Below are positions 30,329 to 38,638 of a stretch of DNA of 61,659 nt, one piece after another (within the stretch, counting starts at the first letter, position 1; each line of letters opens with the position of its first letter). The DNA is taken from the NCBI RefSeq assembly GCF_021568775.1, contig NZ_JAKGSG010000002.1:1-61659 (forward strand). The letters are read 5' to 3'. The position numbers and the translations under genes were made by a program. The notes below the pieces were generated by a model. The model was given only the letters and a program-made list of their open reading frames with translations, was not told where the DNA came from and ran no database searches. The DNA comes from Antribacter soli (GTDB lineage Bacteria > Actinomycetota > Actinomycetes > Actinomycetales > Cellulomonadaceae).

Positions 30329-31942
30329 TCAGCCCTGGCCGAGGAGGTCCTGGAGCCACTCGGGGATGTTGTTCGGCTGCGTCGGGTCGCTCGAGCCGTC
30401 CTGGCTGTCGCCCTGGTCTCTGCCGCTCCCCTGGTCCTCGGGCTGCTGGGTGGTCGGGGTCTCCTCGCGCACCGCCAGGGTCACGTCCACCTGGGTGGCC
30501 TTGCCGTCCCGCACGAGGGTGATCGTCGCGTCGTCGCCGGCGGCGCGCTCGCGGACGAAGGCCGTGAGCGACTCGGCGCCGTTCACGGCGTCGCCGTCGA
30601 TCGCGACGATGACGTCGCCCGCCTGGATGCCCGCGTCGGCGGCCGGGGAGCCGTCCGTGACCTCCTCGACCTTCGCGCCGCGGCGCGTGACGCCGTCGGC
30701 GGTCGCGGTGCCGTCGGAGAGCGCGACGCCCAGGAAGGCGTGCTCGGCGGTGCCGTCGGCGATGAGCTGGTCGCTGACCGACGTCGCCAGGGCGGCGGGG
30801 ATCGCGAAGCCCAGGCCGATCGAGCCGGACTGGCTCGACAGCCCGCTCGAGAGCGTCGCGATGGACGACGTGATGCCGATGACCTCACCTGACGCGTTGA
30901 ACAGCGGACCGCCGGAGTTGCCCGGGTTGATGGCCGCGTCGATCTGGATCGCGTTCGTCACCACCTGGTCCGAGCCGTCCTCTCCGCTCGCCGTGACGGG
31001 GCGGTCGAGGGCGGAGACGATGCCCGTCGTGGCGGTGTTGGCCAGGCCGAGGGGGTTGCCGACCGCCAGGACCGCCTCGCCGACCTCGACCGCGTCGGAG
31101 TCGCCGAACGTGGCGGGCTGCAGGTCGTCGGGTGCTTCGTCGAGCTGCACGACGGCGAGGTCGCTGGTGGCGTCCGTCCCGACGATCGTCGCGTCGAACA
31201 GGCGGCCGTCGCTGAGGGTGACCTGGACCTTGCCGTCCGTCGCGCCCGAAACGACGTGGTTGTTGGTGAGCACATGGCCCTCGGCGTCGAGGATGACGCC
31301 CGAACCCTCGGCGCCGCCCGAGGAACTGGCCACCTGGATCGCGACGACCGACGGCGCGACCGCCGCCGTCACGGCCGGCCAGTCCGGGTTCGTGACCGTC
31401 GAGCTCTTGACCGGCGCGCTCTCCTGCTGCGTGGTGTCGACGTCCGCGAGGCTCACGCTGCTCGGGTCGTCGCCGGTCGCGACGAGCACGCCCGCGGTGC
31501 CCGCGCTCGCCAGGACCGCGGCGATGGCGGCGGCGCTCACGACCGGAACCCAGGTCCGGTTCTGGCGCTTCGGCTGCTGCGGCGGGGATACGGGGAGCCC
31601 GTAGGGGTTCGTGTACGACGACGTCCCGGCCGGGCCGGTCCCGGCAGGCACCTCGGCGGCGGGCGCGCCGGGCGCGCCGACCGTCTGCAGGACGTGCGCC
31701 GGCTGCGCGGCCTCAGCGTGCGCCGGGGCAGCGGCGTGGGCCGGGGCTGCGGGCGCCGAGGCCGCGGCGGCGGGGGCCGGGGCTGCGGGCGCCGGGGCCG
31801 CGGCGGAGTAGACCGGGGCGACGGCAGGGGCGGCCGCAGCGGGCGCCGGCACCTGGGCCGGGAGCTGCTGCGTGGCCTCGGCGGGGGCCGGGGTGGCCGG
31901 TTCGTCGGCGGGCCGGGGCTCGGGGTTCTGCTCTGTAGTCAT
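30329..31942 (-). CDS. HtrA/DegP-type trypsin-like serine protease with PDZ domain
   Basis: Membrane-anchored serine protease of 537 residues, started by ATG 31942 after a GAGGAGG ribosome site. The first ~125 residues are a Pro/Ala-rich cytoplasmic segment. One membrane helix follows (VVSAAAIAAVLASAGTAGVL). The protease domain has all three catalytic residues: His in LTNNHVVSG (about 228), Asp in TSDLAVVQL (about 260) and Ser in NPGNSGGPLF (about 343). A C-terminal PDZ domain contains GIQAGDVIVAIDGDAV. The family degrades or refolds damaged envelope proteins; actinobacterial members face the exterior. Confidence 0.93.
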   Translation of the reverse strand: MTTEQNPEPRPADEPATPAPAEATQQLPAQVPAPAAAAPAVAPVYSAAAPAPAAPAPAAAASAPAAPAHAAAPAHAEAAQPAHVLQTVGAPGAPAAEVPAGTGPAGTSSYTNPYGLPVSPPQQPKRQNRTWVPVVSAAAIAAVLASAGTAGVLVATGDDPSSVSLADVDTTQQESAPVKSSTVTNPDWPAVTAAVAPSVVAIQVASSSGGAEGSGVILDAEGHVLTNNHVVSGATDGKVQVTLSDGRLFDATIVGTDATSDLAVVQLDEAPDDLQPATFGDSDAVEVGEAVLAVGNPLGLANTATTGIVSALDRPVTASGEDGSDQVVTNAIQIDAAINPGNSGGPLFNASGEVIGITSSIATLSSGLSSQSGSIGLGFAIPAALATSVSDQLIADGTAEHAFLGVALSDGTATADGVTRRGAKVEEVTDGSPAADAGIQAGDVIVAIDGDAVNGAESLTAFVRERAAGDDATITLVRDGKATQVDVTLAVREETPTTQQPEDQGSGRDQGDSQDGSSDPTQPNNIPEWLQDLLGQG

Positions 31943-32033
31943 TGGTGTCCTCCTCGGTGACTGAGACCAGTGGACACCCCCAGACTTGCGGACCCCTTGA
32001 GTGTTGCTGTGAGTTCGCTGCGACCGACCGGCA

Positions 32034-34160
32034 CTACCGATCCGACGAGATCCCCACCGCGCGGACCGCAGCCACCACGCGCGCCGCCAGGTCGCGCGAC
32101 TCGGCCAGGCGGGCCGCGCGCGGGACGTGCACCTCGATCACCTGGATGCCGTGGCTCGGTGCCTGCAGGGCGTGCCGCAGGCTCGGGACGTCCAGCACGA
32201 GCTGGTGATCCACCCCGTAGCCCGCGCAGAGCTGACCGAGGTTCGCACCGTGCGGCGTGCCGAAGACCCGCTCGAACGCGGCGGCTCCCGCCGGTGAGGC
32301 CGCCGCCAGCGCCCCGTGCTCGAGGGTCGCGAAGATGGAGCCGCCGTCGTCGTTGACCACGATGACCTGGAGGTTCGCGTGCGGCTCGTCGGGGCCGCAC
32401 AGGAGGCCGCCGGCGTCGTGCAAGAACGTGAGGTCCCCGAGCAGGGCGCGGGTGCGGCGCCCGTCGCGGGCCGCGGCGAGCGCGACCCCCGTCGCGGTGG
32501 ACACCATCCCGTCGATCCCGGCGAGCCCGCGGTTGGCGAGGATCGTGGGGGCGGCGCCGTCGAGCCCGAGCACGAGGTCCAGGTCCCGTACGGGGTTGGA
32601 CGAGCCGACGACGAGCAGGTCGCCCTCCCCGAGCGTCGCAGCGACCGCCCGGGCGACCGCGAGCGCCGCATACGGGGCGCTGAGCAGACCAGCAGCGACC
32701 GCCTCGTCGGCCGTCACGGAGCCGAGGACCCCGGCGGCAGCGCGGCCCGCCTCCCGCCAGGCGGCCAGGAACCCCGGCGGATCAGGAGTGACCCCGCCGG
32801 TCTCTGCGGTCGCCGGTCCCTCGAACCACGACGGCGCCAGCCCCGGGACGACGAGCGCGGCGTTACGGGCGGGGTCCGGCCACGGCCCGCCTCCGGGCGT
32901 CACCACCGTCACCGCCACGTCCTCGCGGCCGAGCAGGCGCTGCACCGGCCGGGACAGCGTCGGCCGGCCGAGGACGACAACCTGCTCGATCGTCGCCGCC
33001 AGCTCGTGCGCGCCGAGCACGAGCCGGTACCCGGCGACGGCGTTCGGGCCGCCGCACGCGCCCGACGACGGCTCCGCGAACAGTGGCCAGCCGTGCGCCT
33101 CGGCGAGCCGGCGTGCCTGGGGTCCAGCGCCGTCACCCGCGACGACGACGGTGCGCGGCGGGTCGCCCGGGAGCGCGGGCGCGTCGGTGTACCGGGGGAC
33201 CGCACGGCCGACGACGGGCTGCGACCACGCACCTGACGCCGGCGATGCCGCGCGTTCGCCCCCGGGAGCAGCGGATGTACCGCCCTGGTGAGTCCCGGCC
33301 GAGGCGCGGTCGGCCGCCCGGGGCGAGCGACCGGCGTCGGGCACGAGGGGCGAGGAGGGCTGCAGCGGCTCGCGAAACGAGATGTTGAGGTGCACCGGGC
33401 CGGGGTGACCCGTGCGCGCGCCGACGGCCGCCGCGACCGCGCGCGCGGCGACGGCGACCAGGTCGCGGTGCTCGCCGGCGCGGCCGTCGGGTGCGGGGAC
33501 GTCGGCGGCGAACCGGAGGGCTCCGGCGAAGATGCCGACCTGGTCGGTGGTCTGCGACGCGCCGGTGCCGCGCAGCTCGTGGGGCCGGTCCGCCGTGAGG
33601 ACGAGCAGCGGCACGCCCGTGTGGTGCGCTTCCAGCACCGCGGGGTGCAGGTTGGCCACGGCCGTCCCGGACGTGGTCACCACGGCCACGGGGACGACGG
33701 TTCCCCCGGGGCCGGGGACGGCGTCGGTCCCCCGCGCCGGGGCGGCCTCGAGAACACCATCCGTCCCGACGGCCCTCTGACCGTGACTGATGGTGTTCTC
33801 GAGGCGGACCAGCTCCGACCCCCGGGCGAGCCCGAGGGCGAGGAAGCCGGCGGTCCGCTCGTCGACCCGGACATGGAGCGTGAGCTCTCCGGCTGCGTCG
33901 GCCTCGGCGAGCGCATAGGCGAGCGGCGCGGAGCGGGAGCCGGGTGCGAGGACGACGTCGCGCACCCCGCGGGCGGCGAGGTCCCGGACGAGCACGCGGG
34001 CGGCCGCGATGGCGGGGGGCAGGCCGCGGTCTCTCGGGTTCCCGGAGGCCGTCGTGCGACCCGTCGCGGAACCGGACCCCGGGCCCGTCGCGGAACCGGA
34101 CCCCGGGCCCGTCGCGGAACCGGACCCCGGGCCCGTCGCGGAACCCTCCGCCGCCGTCAC
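32034..34160 (-). CDS. menD: 2-succinyl-5-enolpyruvyl-6-hydroxy-3-cyclohexene-1-carboxylate synthase
   Basis: Thiamine-diphosphate enzyme that condenses isochorismate with 2-oxoglutarate. GTG 34160 overlaps the menC stop by 4 bases. At 708 residues it is well above the usual 550-600. Family motifs are intact: VLAPGSRSAPLAYAL, RVDERTAGFLALGLA, AVVTTSGTAVANLHPAV, and the ThDP-binding ILANRGLAGIDG and LGDLTFLHDAGGL with VNDDGG. The extra length is in three places: an N-terminal run of octapeptides (GSATGPGS), an insert of about 40 residues between GLARGS and VVPVAVV made partly by a palindrome, and a Gly/Ala/Ser-rich insert around SAGTHQGGTSAAPGGERA. Confidence 0.93.
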   Translation of the reverse strand: MTAAEGSATGPGSGSATGPGSGSATGPGSGSATGRTTASGNPRDRGLPPAIAAARVLVRDLAARGVRDVVLAPGSRSAPLAYALAEADAAGELTLHVRVDERTAGFLALGLARGSELVRLENTISHGQRAVGTDGVLEAAPARGTDAVPGPGGTVVPVAVVTTSGTAVANLHPAVLEAHHTGVPLLVLTADRPHELRGTGASQTTDQVGIFAGALRFAADVPAPDGRAGEHRDLVAVAARAVAAAVGARTGHPGPVHLNISFREPLQPSSPLVPDAGRSPRAADRASAGTHQGGTSAAPGGERAASPASGAWSQPVVGRAVPRYTDAPALPGDPPRTVVVAGDGAGPQARRLAEAHGWPLFAEPSSGACGGPNAVAGYRLVLGAHELAATIEQVVVLGRPTLSRPVQRLLGREDVAVTVVTPGGGPWPDPARNAALVVPGLAPSWFEGPATAETGGVTPDPPGFLAAWREAGRAAAGVLGSVTADEAVAAGLLSAPYAALAVARAVAATLGEGDLLVVGSSNPVRDLDLVLGLDGAAPTILANRGLAGIDGMVSTATGVALAAARDGRRTRALLGDLTFLHDAGGLLCGPDEPHANLQVIVVNDDGGSIFATLEHGALAAASPAGAAAFERVFGTPHGANLGQLCAGYGVDHQLVLDVPSLRHALQAPSHGIQVIEVHVPRAARLAESRDLAARVVAAVRAVGISSDR
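33745..33805 (-). repeat. palindrome inserted in frame in menD
   Basis: GCCTCGAGAACACCATC at 33745-33761 is repeated inverted at 33789-33805, a perfect 17-base pair of arms around a 27-base loop. It encodes part of an insert absent from usual MenD proteins, located just before VVPVAVVTTSG. The sequence differs from the element at 26099. Confidence 0.75.
34060..34145 (-). repeat. 24-bp minisatellite in the 5' end of menD
   Basis: Three identical 24-base units (34060-34083, 34084-34107, 34108-34131) and a 14-base partial fourth encode the octapeptide repeat GSATGPGS. The unit length is a multiple of three, so copy changes keep the frame. Confidence 0.9.
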
Positions 34161-35143
34161 TTCGTACCGTCCAGGATCGCCGCGAGCCGGTCGTACCGCG
34201 CGAGCCAGGCGTCCCGCGTCGCGTCGGGCGGGGCAGCGGACGCGAGCGCCGCCGGGTCGGGCACCGGCCGGCGCACGGGCAGGGCCCCGGCGACGGGCAG
34301 GAGCGGCTCGGCGACGACGTCGTGCACGAGGAGCTGCGACGTCGCGAGGCCGCACGCGTACGGGAGCGACGGCAGTGCGGCCGCGAGCGCCACGCCCGCG
34401 GCGAGCCCCACGGACGACTCGAGCGCGGACGACACCACGACCGGCAGCCCCACCTGCTCCGCGAGGTCGAGGCACGCCCGCACCCCGCCGAGGGGCTGGA
34501 CCTTGAGGACGACGATGTCGGCGGCCTCCTCGCGGACCACGCGCATCGGGTCACCCGCCCGCCGGATCGACTCGTCGGCGGCGACGAGGACGTCCTGCTT
34601 GCGGCGCAGGAACGCGAGGTCCTCGACGGCGGCGCACGGCTGCTCGGCGTACTCCAGCCCGCCGGCGGCTCGGTCGAGGACCGGCAGCCGGTCGAGCGCC
34701 TCCTCCAGGGTCCAGCCGCCGTTCGCGTCGACGCGGATGCGGCCGCCGGGGCCGCCGGCGTCGAGCGCCTCACGCACGGCCTCCAGGCGCGCCGCCTCGG
34801 CCACGAGCGGCTCCAGCTCGCCGGACGACGACCGCTGAGCCACCTTCACCTTGGCGGTGCGGCACCCGCCGGACGCGAGCACGATCTCCCGGGCACGCGC
34901 GGGCGCGACGGCCGGGACGGTCACGTTGACGGGCACCTCGTCGCGGACCGGATCGGGAAAGCCGAGCTCGGCCGCCTCGCGGGTGGCGCGCAGCCACGTC
35001 GCGGACTCGGCATCGTCGTAGTCCCAGAACGGCGACAGCTCGCCCCAGCCGGCGTCGCCGCGGACGAGCAGCCCGTCGCGGACGTCGATCCCGCGGAACC
35101 GGGTGCGCAGGGGCGAGGACCAGACGACGGGATCGCGCAGCAC
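34157..35143 (-). CDS. menC: o-succinylbenzoate synthase
   Basis: Enolase-superfamily dehydratase of 328 residues producing o-succinylbenzoate. The catalytic lysine pair is in TAKVKVAQ. Metal ligands are the aspartate of RVDANGGW, the glutamate of LEYAEQPC and the aspartate of VAADESI. The second catalytic lysine is in VVLKVQPLGG. It starts at GTG 35143 (MLRDPVVWSSPL). A TAGCCT hexamer precedes the start, so menC-menD probably forms a two-gene unit. Its 3' end overlaps menD. Confidence 0.95.
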   Translation of the reverse strand: MLRDPVVWSSPLRTRFRGIDVRDGLLVRGDAGWGELSPFWDYDDAESATWLRATREAAELGFPDPVRDEVPVNVTVPAVAPARAREIVLASGGCRTAKVKVAQRSSSGELEPLVAEAARLEAVREALDAGGPGGRIRVDANGGWTLEEALDRLPVLDRAAGGLEYAEQPCAAVEDLAFLRRKQDVLVAADESIRRAGDPMRVVREEAADIVVLKVQPLGGVRACLDLAEQVGLPVVVSSALESSVGLAAGVALAAALPSLPYACGLATSQLLVHDVVAEPLLPVAGALPVRRPVPDPAALASAAPPDATRDAWLARYDRLAAILDGTK

Positions 35144-35149
35144 CCCTCC

Positions 35150-35155
35150 AGGCTA
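35150..35155 (-). promoter_or_regulatory. -10-like hexamer of menC
   Basis: TAGCCT lies 6 bases before the GTG. The intervening GGAGGG touches the start codon and is too close to be a normal ribosome site, which favours the promoter reading. Confidence 0.5.
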
Positions 35156-35280
35156 ACCGCGCGCCGGAACCTCGCCCGACGCGACCCCGGCGTGACCCCG
35201 CCCGGCGAGGGTGCGCCGGGGGCGACGCCCCGCCGTCGGTCGGGACGCCGACGCGCCTCTCCGACGCTACTGCTATCTAC

Positions 35281-35324
35281 CTACTTTCATAAAGTGAATG
35301 CTAGCGTTCAGTTTATGAAAGTAG
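35281..35324. promoter_or_regulatory. 44-bp near-perfect palindrome over the start of the MNT gene
   Basis: CTACTTTCATAAA (35281-35293) mirrors TTTATGAAAGTAG (35312-35324), and the centre TGAATGCTAGCGTTCA is also palindromic. Only two base pairs of the 44-bp palindrome mismatch. It overlaps the ATG at 35315 and is strikingly AT-rich for this genome. It is a strong candidate operator for the DNA-binding N-terminus of the gene product. Confidence 0.75.
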
Positions 35325-35947
35325 CTTCACCCACACTGCTTCCTCTGCTGAGGTCCCGGACGCAGGGCGACGTGATGGCCGAGGTGCTGCTCAATCCAGA
35401 CCGCGAGCACAGCATCAGCGCGATCGCCGCACGCGTCGGGGCGTCGAGCCCCACCGCGCTCCGTGAGGTCGAACGCCTCGAAGCCGCAGGCCTCGTGGTC
35501 ACGAGGAAGCGCGGGAACACCCGCCTTGCACGTGCAGTCACGGACGGTCCGGTCTACGGTCCTCTAGTACAACTACTGGCCGTCACATTCGGACCCCTTG
35601 CCGTGCTCAGGGACCTCCTGACCGAGGTCGGCGGTGTCGAGCGCGCCTTCATCTATGGCTCATGGGCAGCCCGATACCACGAGGTGCCGGGCGCTGTCCC
35701 CGGCGACATCGATGTTCTCGTCATCGGCGCACCGGATCGCGACACGCTCGCCGACGCCATCGAGTCGGCCGAGCACACCTTGCACCGTGAGGTCAACGTA
35801 CGAGGCGTCTCGTCCCAGGCATGGGCCGATGACAACGGCCCCTTCAAGCGGACGGTCATGAGTTCGCCGATCGTGGAGCTCGTCGACGACAGAGGAGAGA
35901 CAGATGGACGGGAGCACGCCAAGGAGGACCCGCTGGCCGGTCGGTGA
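35315..35947 (+). CDS. winged-helix plus nucleotidyltransferase (MNT-type) protein, probable antitoxin
   Basis: Protein of 210 residues from ATG 35315 (MKVASPTLLPLL); a GTG at 35294 could add seven residues. Residues about 15-75 form a winged helix-turn-helix (HSISAIAARVGASSPTALRE, then GLVVTRKRGNTRLA). Residues about 105-180 are a minimal nucleotidyltransferase domain with YGSWAARY and the metal-binding DID of GDIDVLVIG. The next gene overlaps by 44 bases and encodes a HEPN-like protein, so this is an MNT/HEPN pair, in which MNT proteins can inactivate HEPN ribonucleases by nucleotide addition. Fusion to a DNA-binding domain plus the palindrome at its start suggests autoregulation. Lower GC hints at transfer. 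Confidence 0.75.
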   Translation: MKVASPTLLPLLRSRTQGDVMAEVLLNPDREHSISAIAARVGASSPTALREVERLEAAGLVVTRKRGNTRLARAVTDGPVYGPLVQLLAVTFGPLAVLRDLLTEVGGVERAFIYGSWAARYHEVPGAVPGDIDVLVIGAPDRDTLADAIESAEHTLHREVNVRGVSSQAWADDNGPFKRTVMSSPIVELVDDRGETDGREHAKEDPLAGR

Positions 35948-36399
35948 GGCGGAGGTGCAGAACCTCATCGACGAGGGCGAGCTCCAGGAGATCGCCCCCT
36001 CCACCGATCACGCGCAACTCCTCCTGTCCCAGGCCGAGGCCCATCTGCGGTCGGCCTCGAAGCTCCTCGACGAGGACCCGTACGGAGCCCTTGCCCTCCT
36101 GTACGACGGCGCACGGAAGGGCGATGACCTCTGTGCTGGCGCAGCAAGGTCTCCGCCCGACGAACAAGAACGGCTACCGCGCGGTCCAGGAAGCCCTTGA
36201 GGCTCAGCTCGGGCCGAACGCGCGCAAGGTCGTCCGACCGTTCAGGACGCTGCGGCTACGCCGTCATGACTCCGAGTACCCGGGCGTTCAGACGCCGCCG
36301 GTTACGACCGACGAGGCGGGTCTGGCGCTCGAGGACTCCCAGGGGATCGTCGACGCGATGCAGCGCTTCCTGCCAAGCGTGGGTCCGTGGAGAGCGTGA
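35904..36399 (+). pseudogene. HEPN-domain protein, frameshifted (probable toxin partner)
   Basis: ATG 35904 follows an AGAGGAGAG ribosome site inside the 3' end of the MNT gene. The frame reads well up to LLYDGARK (about residue 72) and then loses sense, ending at 36200. The downstream frame continues the family: SVLAQQGLRPTNKNGYRAVQ, then RTLRLRRHDSEYP, which holds the HEPN Rx4-6H-type motif, and stops at 36399. Removing one G from the GGG at 36119-36121 restores a 164-residue HEPN protein. It may be a true inactivating mutation, a sequencing error or, less likely, recoding. Confidence 0.7.
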
Positions 36400-36456
36400 C
36401 GAGGTGCACCCAGGCGAGCCTCTCCGTCGTCGGGCAGCGGCATCCAAGGGCCCAAC

Positions 36457-36462
36457 TAGGCT
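36457..36462 (+). promoter_or_regulatory. -10-like hexamer of menB
   Basis: TAGGCT ends 7 bases before GTG 36470, with no ribosome site in between. It decides the menB start against a long upstream extension of the frame. Confidence 0.5.
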
Positions 36463-36469
36463 GGCGCCC

Positions 36470-37426
36470 GTGAACGCTGAACTCCCCCGCAAGGTCTCCG
36501 AGACGTTCGACCCGACGCAGTGGCGCGACGTCGCGGGCTTTGGCGACCTCACGGACATGACGTACCACCGCGGGGTGGAGCGCGGGCCCGAGGGCTCTCG
36601 CGACCTGCCCGTCGTCCGCGTTGCCTTCGACCGCGCCGACGTGCGCAACGCCTTCCGCCCGCACACGGTGGACGAGCTGTACCGGGTGCTGGACCACGCG
36701 CGCATGACGAGTGACGTCGGCACGGTCCTGCTCACGGGCAACGGCCCGTCGTCGAAGGACGGCGGCTGGGCGTTCTGCAGCGGCGGCGACCAGCGCATCC
36801 GCGGCCGCGACGGCTACCGCTACACCACGGACACCGACGCCGAGACCGCCGACGCGATCGACCCGGCGCGCGCCGGACGGCTGCACATCCTCGAGGTGCA
36901 GCGCCTGATCCGGACCATGCCGAAGGTCGTCGTCGCGGTGGTGGACGGCTGGGCTGCGGGCGGCGGGCACTCCCTGCACGTCGTCGCGGACCTGTCGATC
37001 GCCTGCCGCGAGCACGGGAGGTTCAAGCAGACGGACGCGAACGTCGGGTCGTTCGACGCCGGCTACGGCAGCGCCTACTTCGCCCGCCAGGTGGGCCAGA
37101 AGCGCGCCCGCGAGGTGTTCTTCCTGGCCCGCGAGTACTCCGCGGACGACGCGGAGAGCTGGGGTGCCGTGAACGAGGTCGCGTCCCACGAGGACGTCGA
37201 GTCCCTCGCGCTGGAGTACGCACGGACGATCGCGACGAAGTCCCCGCAGGCGATCCGCATGCTCAAGTTCGCGTTCAACCTCGCCGACGACGGCATCGCC
37301 GGCCAGCAGGTCTTCGCCGGCGAGGCCACCCGTCTGGCGTACATGACGGACGAGGCCGTCGAGGGCCGCGACGCGTTCCTCCAGCGCCGCGACCCGGACT
37401 GGTCGGGCTTCCCGTACTACTACTGA
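36470..37426 (+). CDS. menB: 1,4-dihydroxy-2-naphthoyl-CoA synthase
   Basis: Crotonase-fold enzyme of 318 residues that closes the second ring of the naphthoquinone. GTG 36470 (VNAELPRKVSETFDP) is the start. Signature stretches are VSETFDPTQWRDV, WAFCSGGDQRIRGRDGY, GWAAGGGHSLHVVADL (oxyanion hole) and TDANVGSFDAGYGSAYFARQ. The C-terminal DPDWSGFPYYY is typical. The length suits actinobacterial MenB. It lies between the nucleotidyltransferase pair and the convergent DUF3048 gene. Confidence 0.96.
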   Translation: MNAELPRKVSETFDPTQWRDVAGFGDLTDMTYHRGVERGPEGSRDLPVVRVAFDRADVRNAFRPHTVDELYRVLDHARMTSDVGTVLLTGNGPSSKDGGWAFCSGGDQRIRGRDGYRYTTDTDAETADAIDPARAGRLHILEVQRLIRTMPKVVVAVVDGWAAGGGHSLHVVADLSIACREHGRFKQTDANVGSFDAGYGSAYFARQVGQKRAREVFFLAREYSADDAESWGAVNEVASHEDVESLALEYARTIATKSPQAIRMLKFAFNLADDGIAGQQVFAGEATRLAYMTDEAVEGRDAFLQRRDPDWSGFPYYY

Positions 37427-37462
37427 CGCACGCGCTGCCCGGACGGCGGCCCGGCGCGCAGC

Positions 37463-38551
37463 TCAGCCGATCGCCCAGCTCCCCGACCCCGCCGGCACCA
37501 GCTCGATCCACGTATTGCCCGGGTCGAGCAGCGCCGGCTTCCCGTCACCCAGGGTGACCACGAGCAGGTCCCCGACCGATGCCTTCGACCAGTTCACCGG
37601 CACCGACTTCCCCCCGGTCGCGAGCACGCCCGTGCCGGCGGCGACGAGCTTCGTCTCCGGCACCGGCGCCCCCGACGGGTCGAGGAACGGCGTGTTCACC
37701 ACCTCGACCGAGAGGAGCAGCACGTTCCTGGCGGACAGCCGCGTGCCGGCGGTCGACACGGCCGGTGTGCCGCCGTCGCTGCGCAGGTAGGTGCCGGAAC
37801 CGGCGTCCCAGTCCCACACCGTGCGCTGCGTCCGGGAGAGGGTGATGTCGAGCCGGTTCGCGGGCGTCCCGGCCGTCGCGGCGCTCCCCTTGCCGACCTC
37901 CCGCGCGTACCGGAGCTGAGCCGGCGGCGGGACAGCGCGGTTCCCGTCGGCCTGCCCCCAGAACGCGGCCATGTTGCCGATGACGTTGTGCGGAGCGGCA
38001 CGACGGCGGTCGCGGCTGAAGCCGGCGTGGCCCTTGTCCATGATGATCGACTGGATGCCCGCCGCGTTCACCGCGTCGATGAAGGGCTGCTGCGCCCCGG
38101 AGTACGCGAGGAGCCCGCGCAGCGGCGCCACGATCGCCGGGTCCATCGGCCGCACCGACCGCACCGGCTCCACGACCTCCGGCGCCTGCGAGTGGTACAC
38201 CGCGACGAAGCGCGTGATGCCGCCCTCGACGACTTCCTCCCACACCATGTCGGCCTGCTCCAGGCCGGTCTGCGGACGGGAGACGGTGGAGTTCTCGATC
38301 TTGACGGCGAGCGCGGGCCGGGCCGCGACCTCTGCGGTCTCGACGCCGGTGAGCGGCCAGGTCAACGGCACGACGGGCGCCGGCGGGGCGGCCTTCGCCG
38401 CGGTGACCTCGGACTCTGCCGTCGTGGTGGGGGCGGGGCCCGGCGGCTCGGCGCTCGCGCACGCGCTCAGACCGAGCACGAGGGCGAGGGCTACGCCCGA
38501 GGCGCGTGCCGCCGTCGTCCACCGCGAGCTGCGGCCGGCAGTGCTGGACAT
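37463..38551 (-). CDS. DUF3048 domain-containing lipoprotein (YerB-like)
   Basis: Protein of 362 residues from ATG 38551, preceded by GGAGGAAA. A signal peptide ends in the lipobox LGLSAC, so it should be a lipoprotein. After a Thr/Pro/Ala-rich linker, the DUF3048 fold is recognised by PALAVKIENSTVSRPQTGLEQAD (given here as ALAVKIEN and RPQTGLEQADMVWEE), VRSVRPMDPAIVAPL and HNVIGNMAAFW. The function of the family is not established. It sits between menB and menE on the opposite strand and need not belong to the quinone pathway. Confidence 0.88.
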   Translation of the reverse strand: MSSTAGRSSRWTTAARASGVALALVLGLSACASAEPPGPAPTTTAESEVTAAKAAPPAPVVPLTWPLTGVETAEVAARPALAVKIENSTVSRPQTGLEQADMVWEEVVEGGITRFVAVYHSQAPEVVEPVRSVRPMDPAIVAPLRGLLAYSGAQQPFIDAVNAAGIQSIIMDKGHAGFSRDRRRAAPHNVIGNMAAFWGQADGNRAVPPPAQLRYAREVGKGSAATAGTPANRLDITLSRTQRTVWDWDAGSGTYLRSDGGTPAVSTAGTRLSARNVLLLSVEVVNTPFLDPSGAPVPETKLVAAGTGVLATGGKSVPVNWSKASVGDLLVVTLGDGKPALLDPGNTWIELVPAGSGSWAIG

Positions 38552-38626
38552 CGTTTCCTCCGGTTTCCGACACCTGTGACCGCGCACACCTTACCGAGCC
38601 CCGCGGGGCGGCGCCCTCACCGCGTC

Positions 38627-38632
38627 TACCCT
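38627..38632 (+). promoter_or_regulatory. -10-like hexamer of menE
   Basis: TACCCT stands 6 bases before GTG 38639 in the 87-base divergent gap between the DUF3048 and menE genes. Confidence 0.5.
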
Positions 38633-38638
38633 GGCGAG

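Noticed and set aside
33220-33300. Gly/Ala/Ser-rich insert in menD (SAGTHQGGTSAAPGG) as a third palindromic element
   Set aside because: No long inverted arms were found; it is probably an ordinary low-complexity loop.
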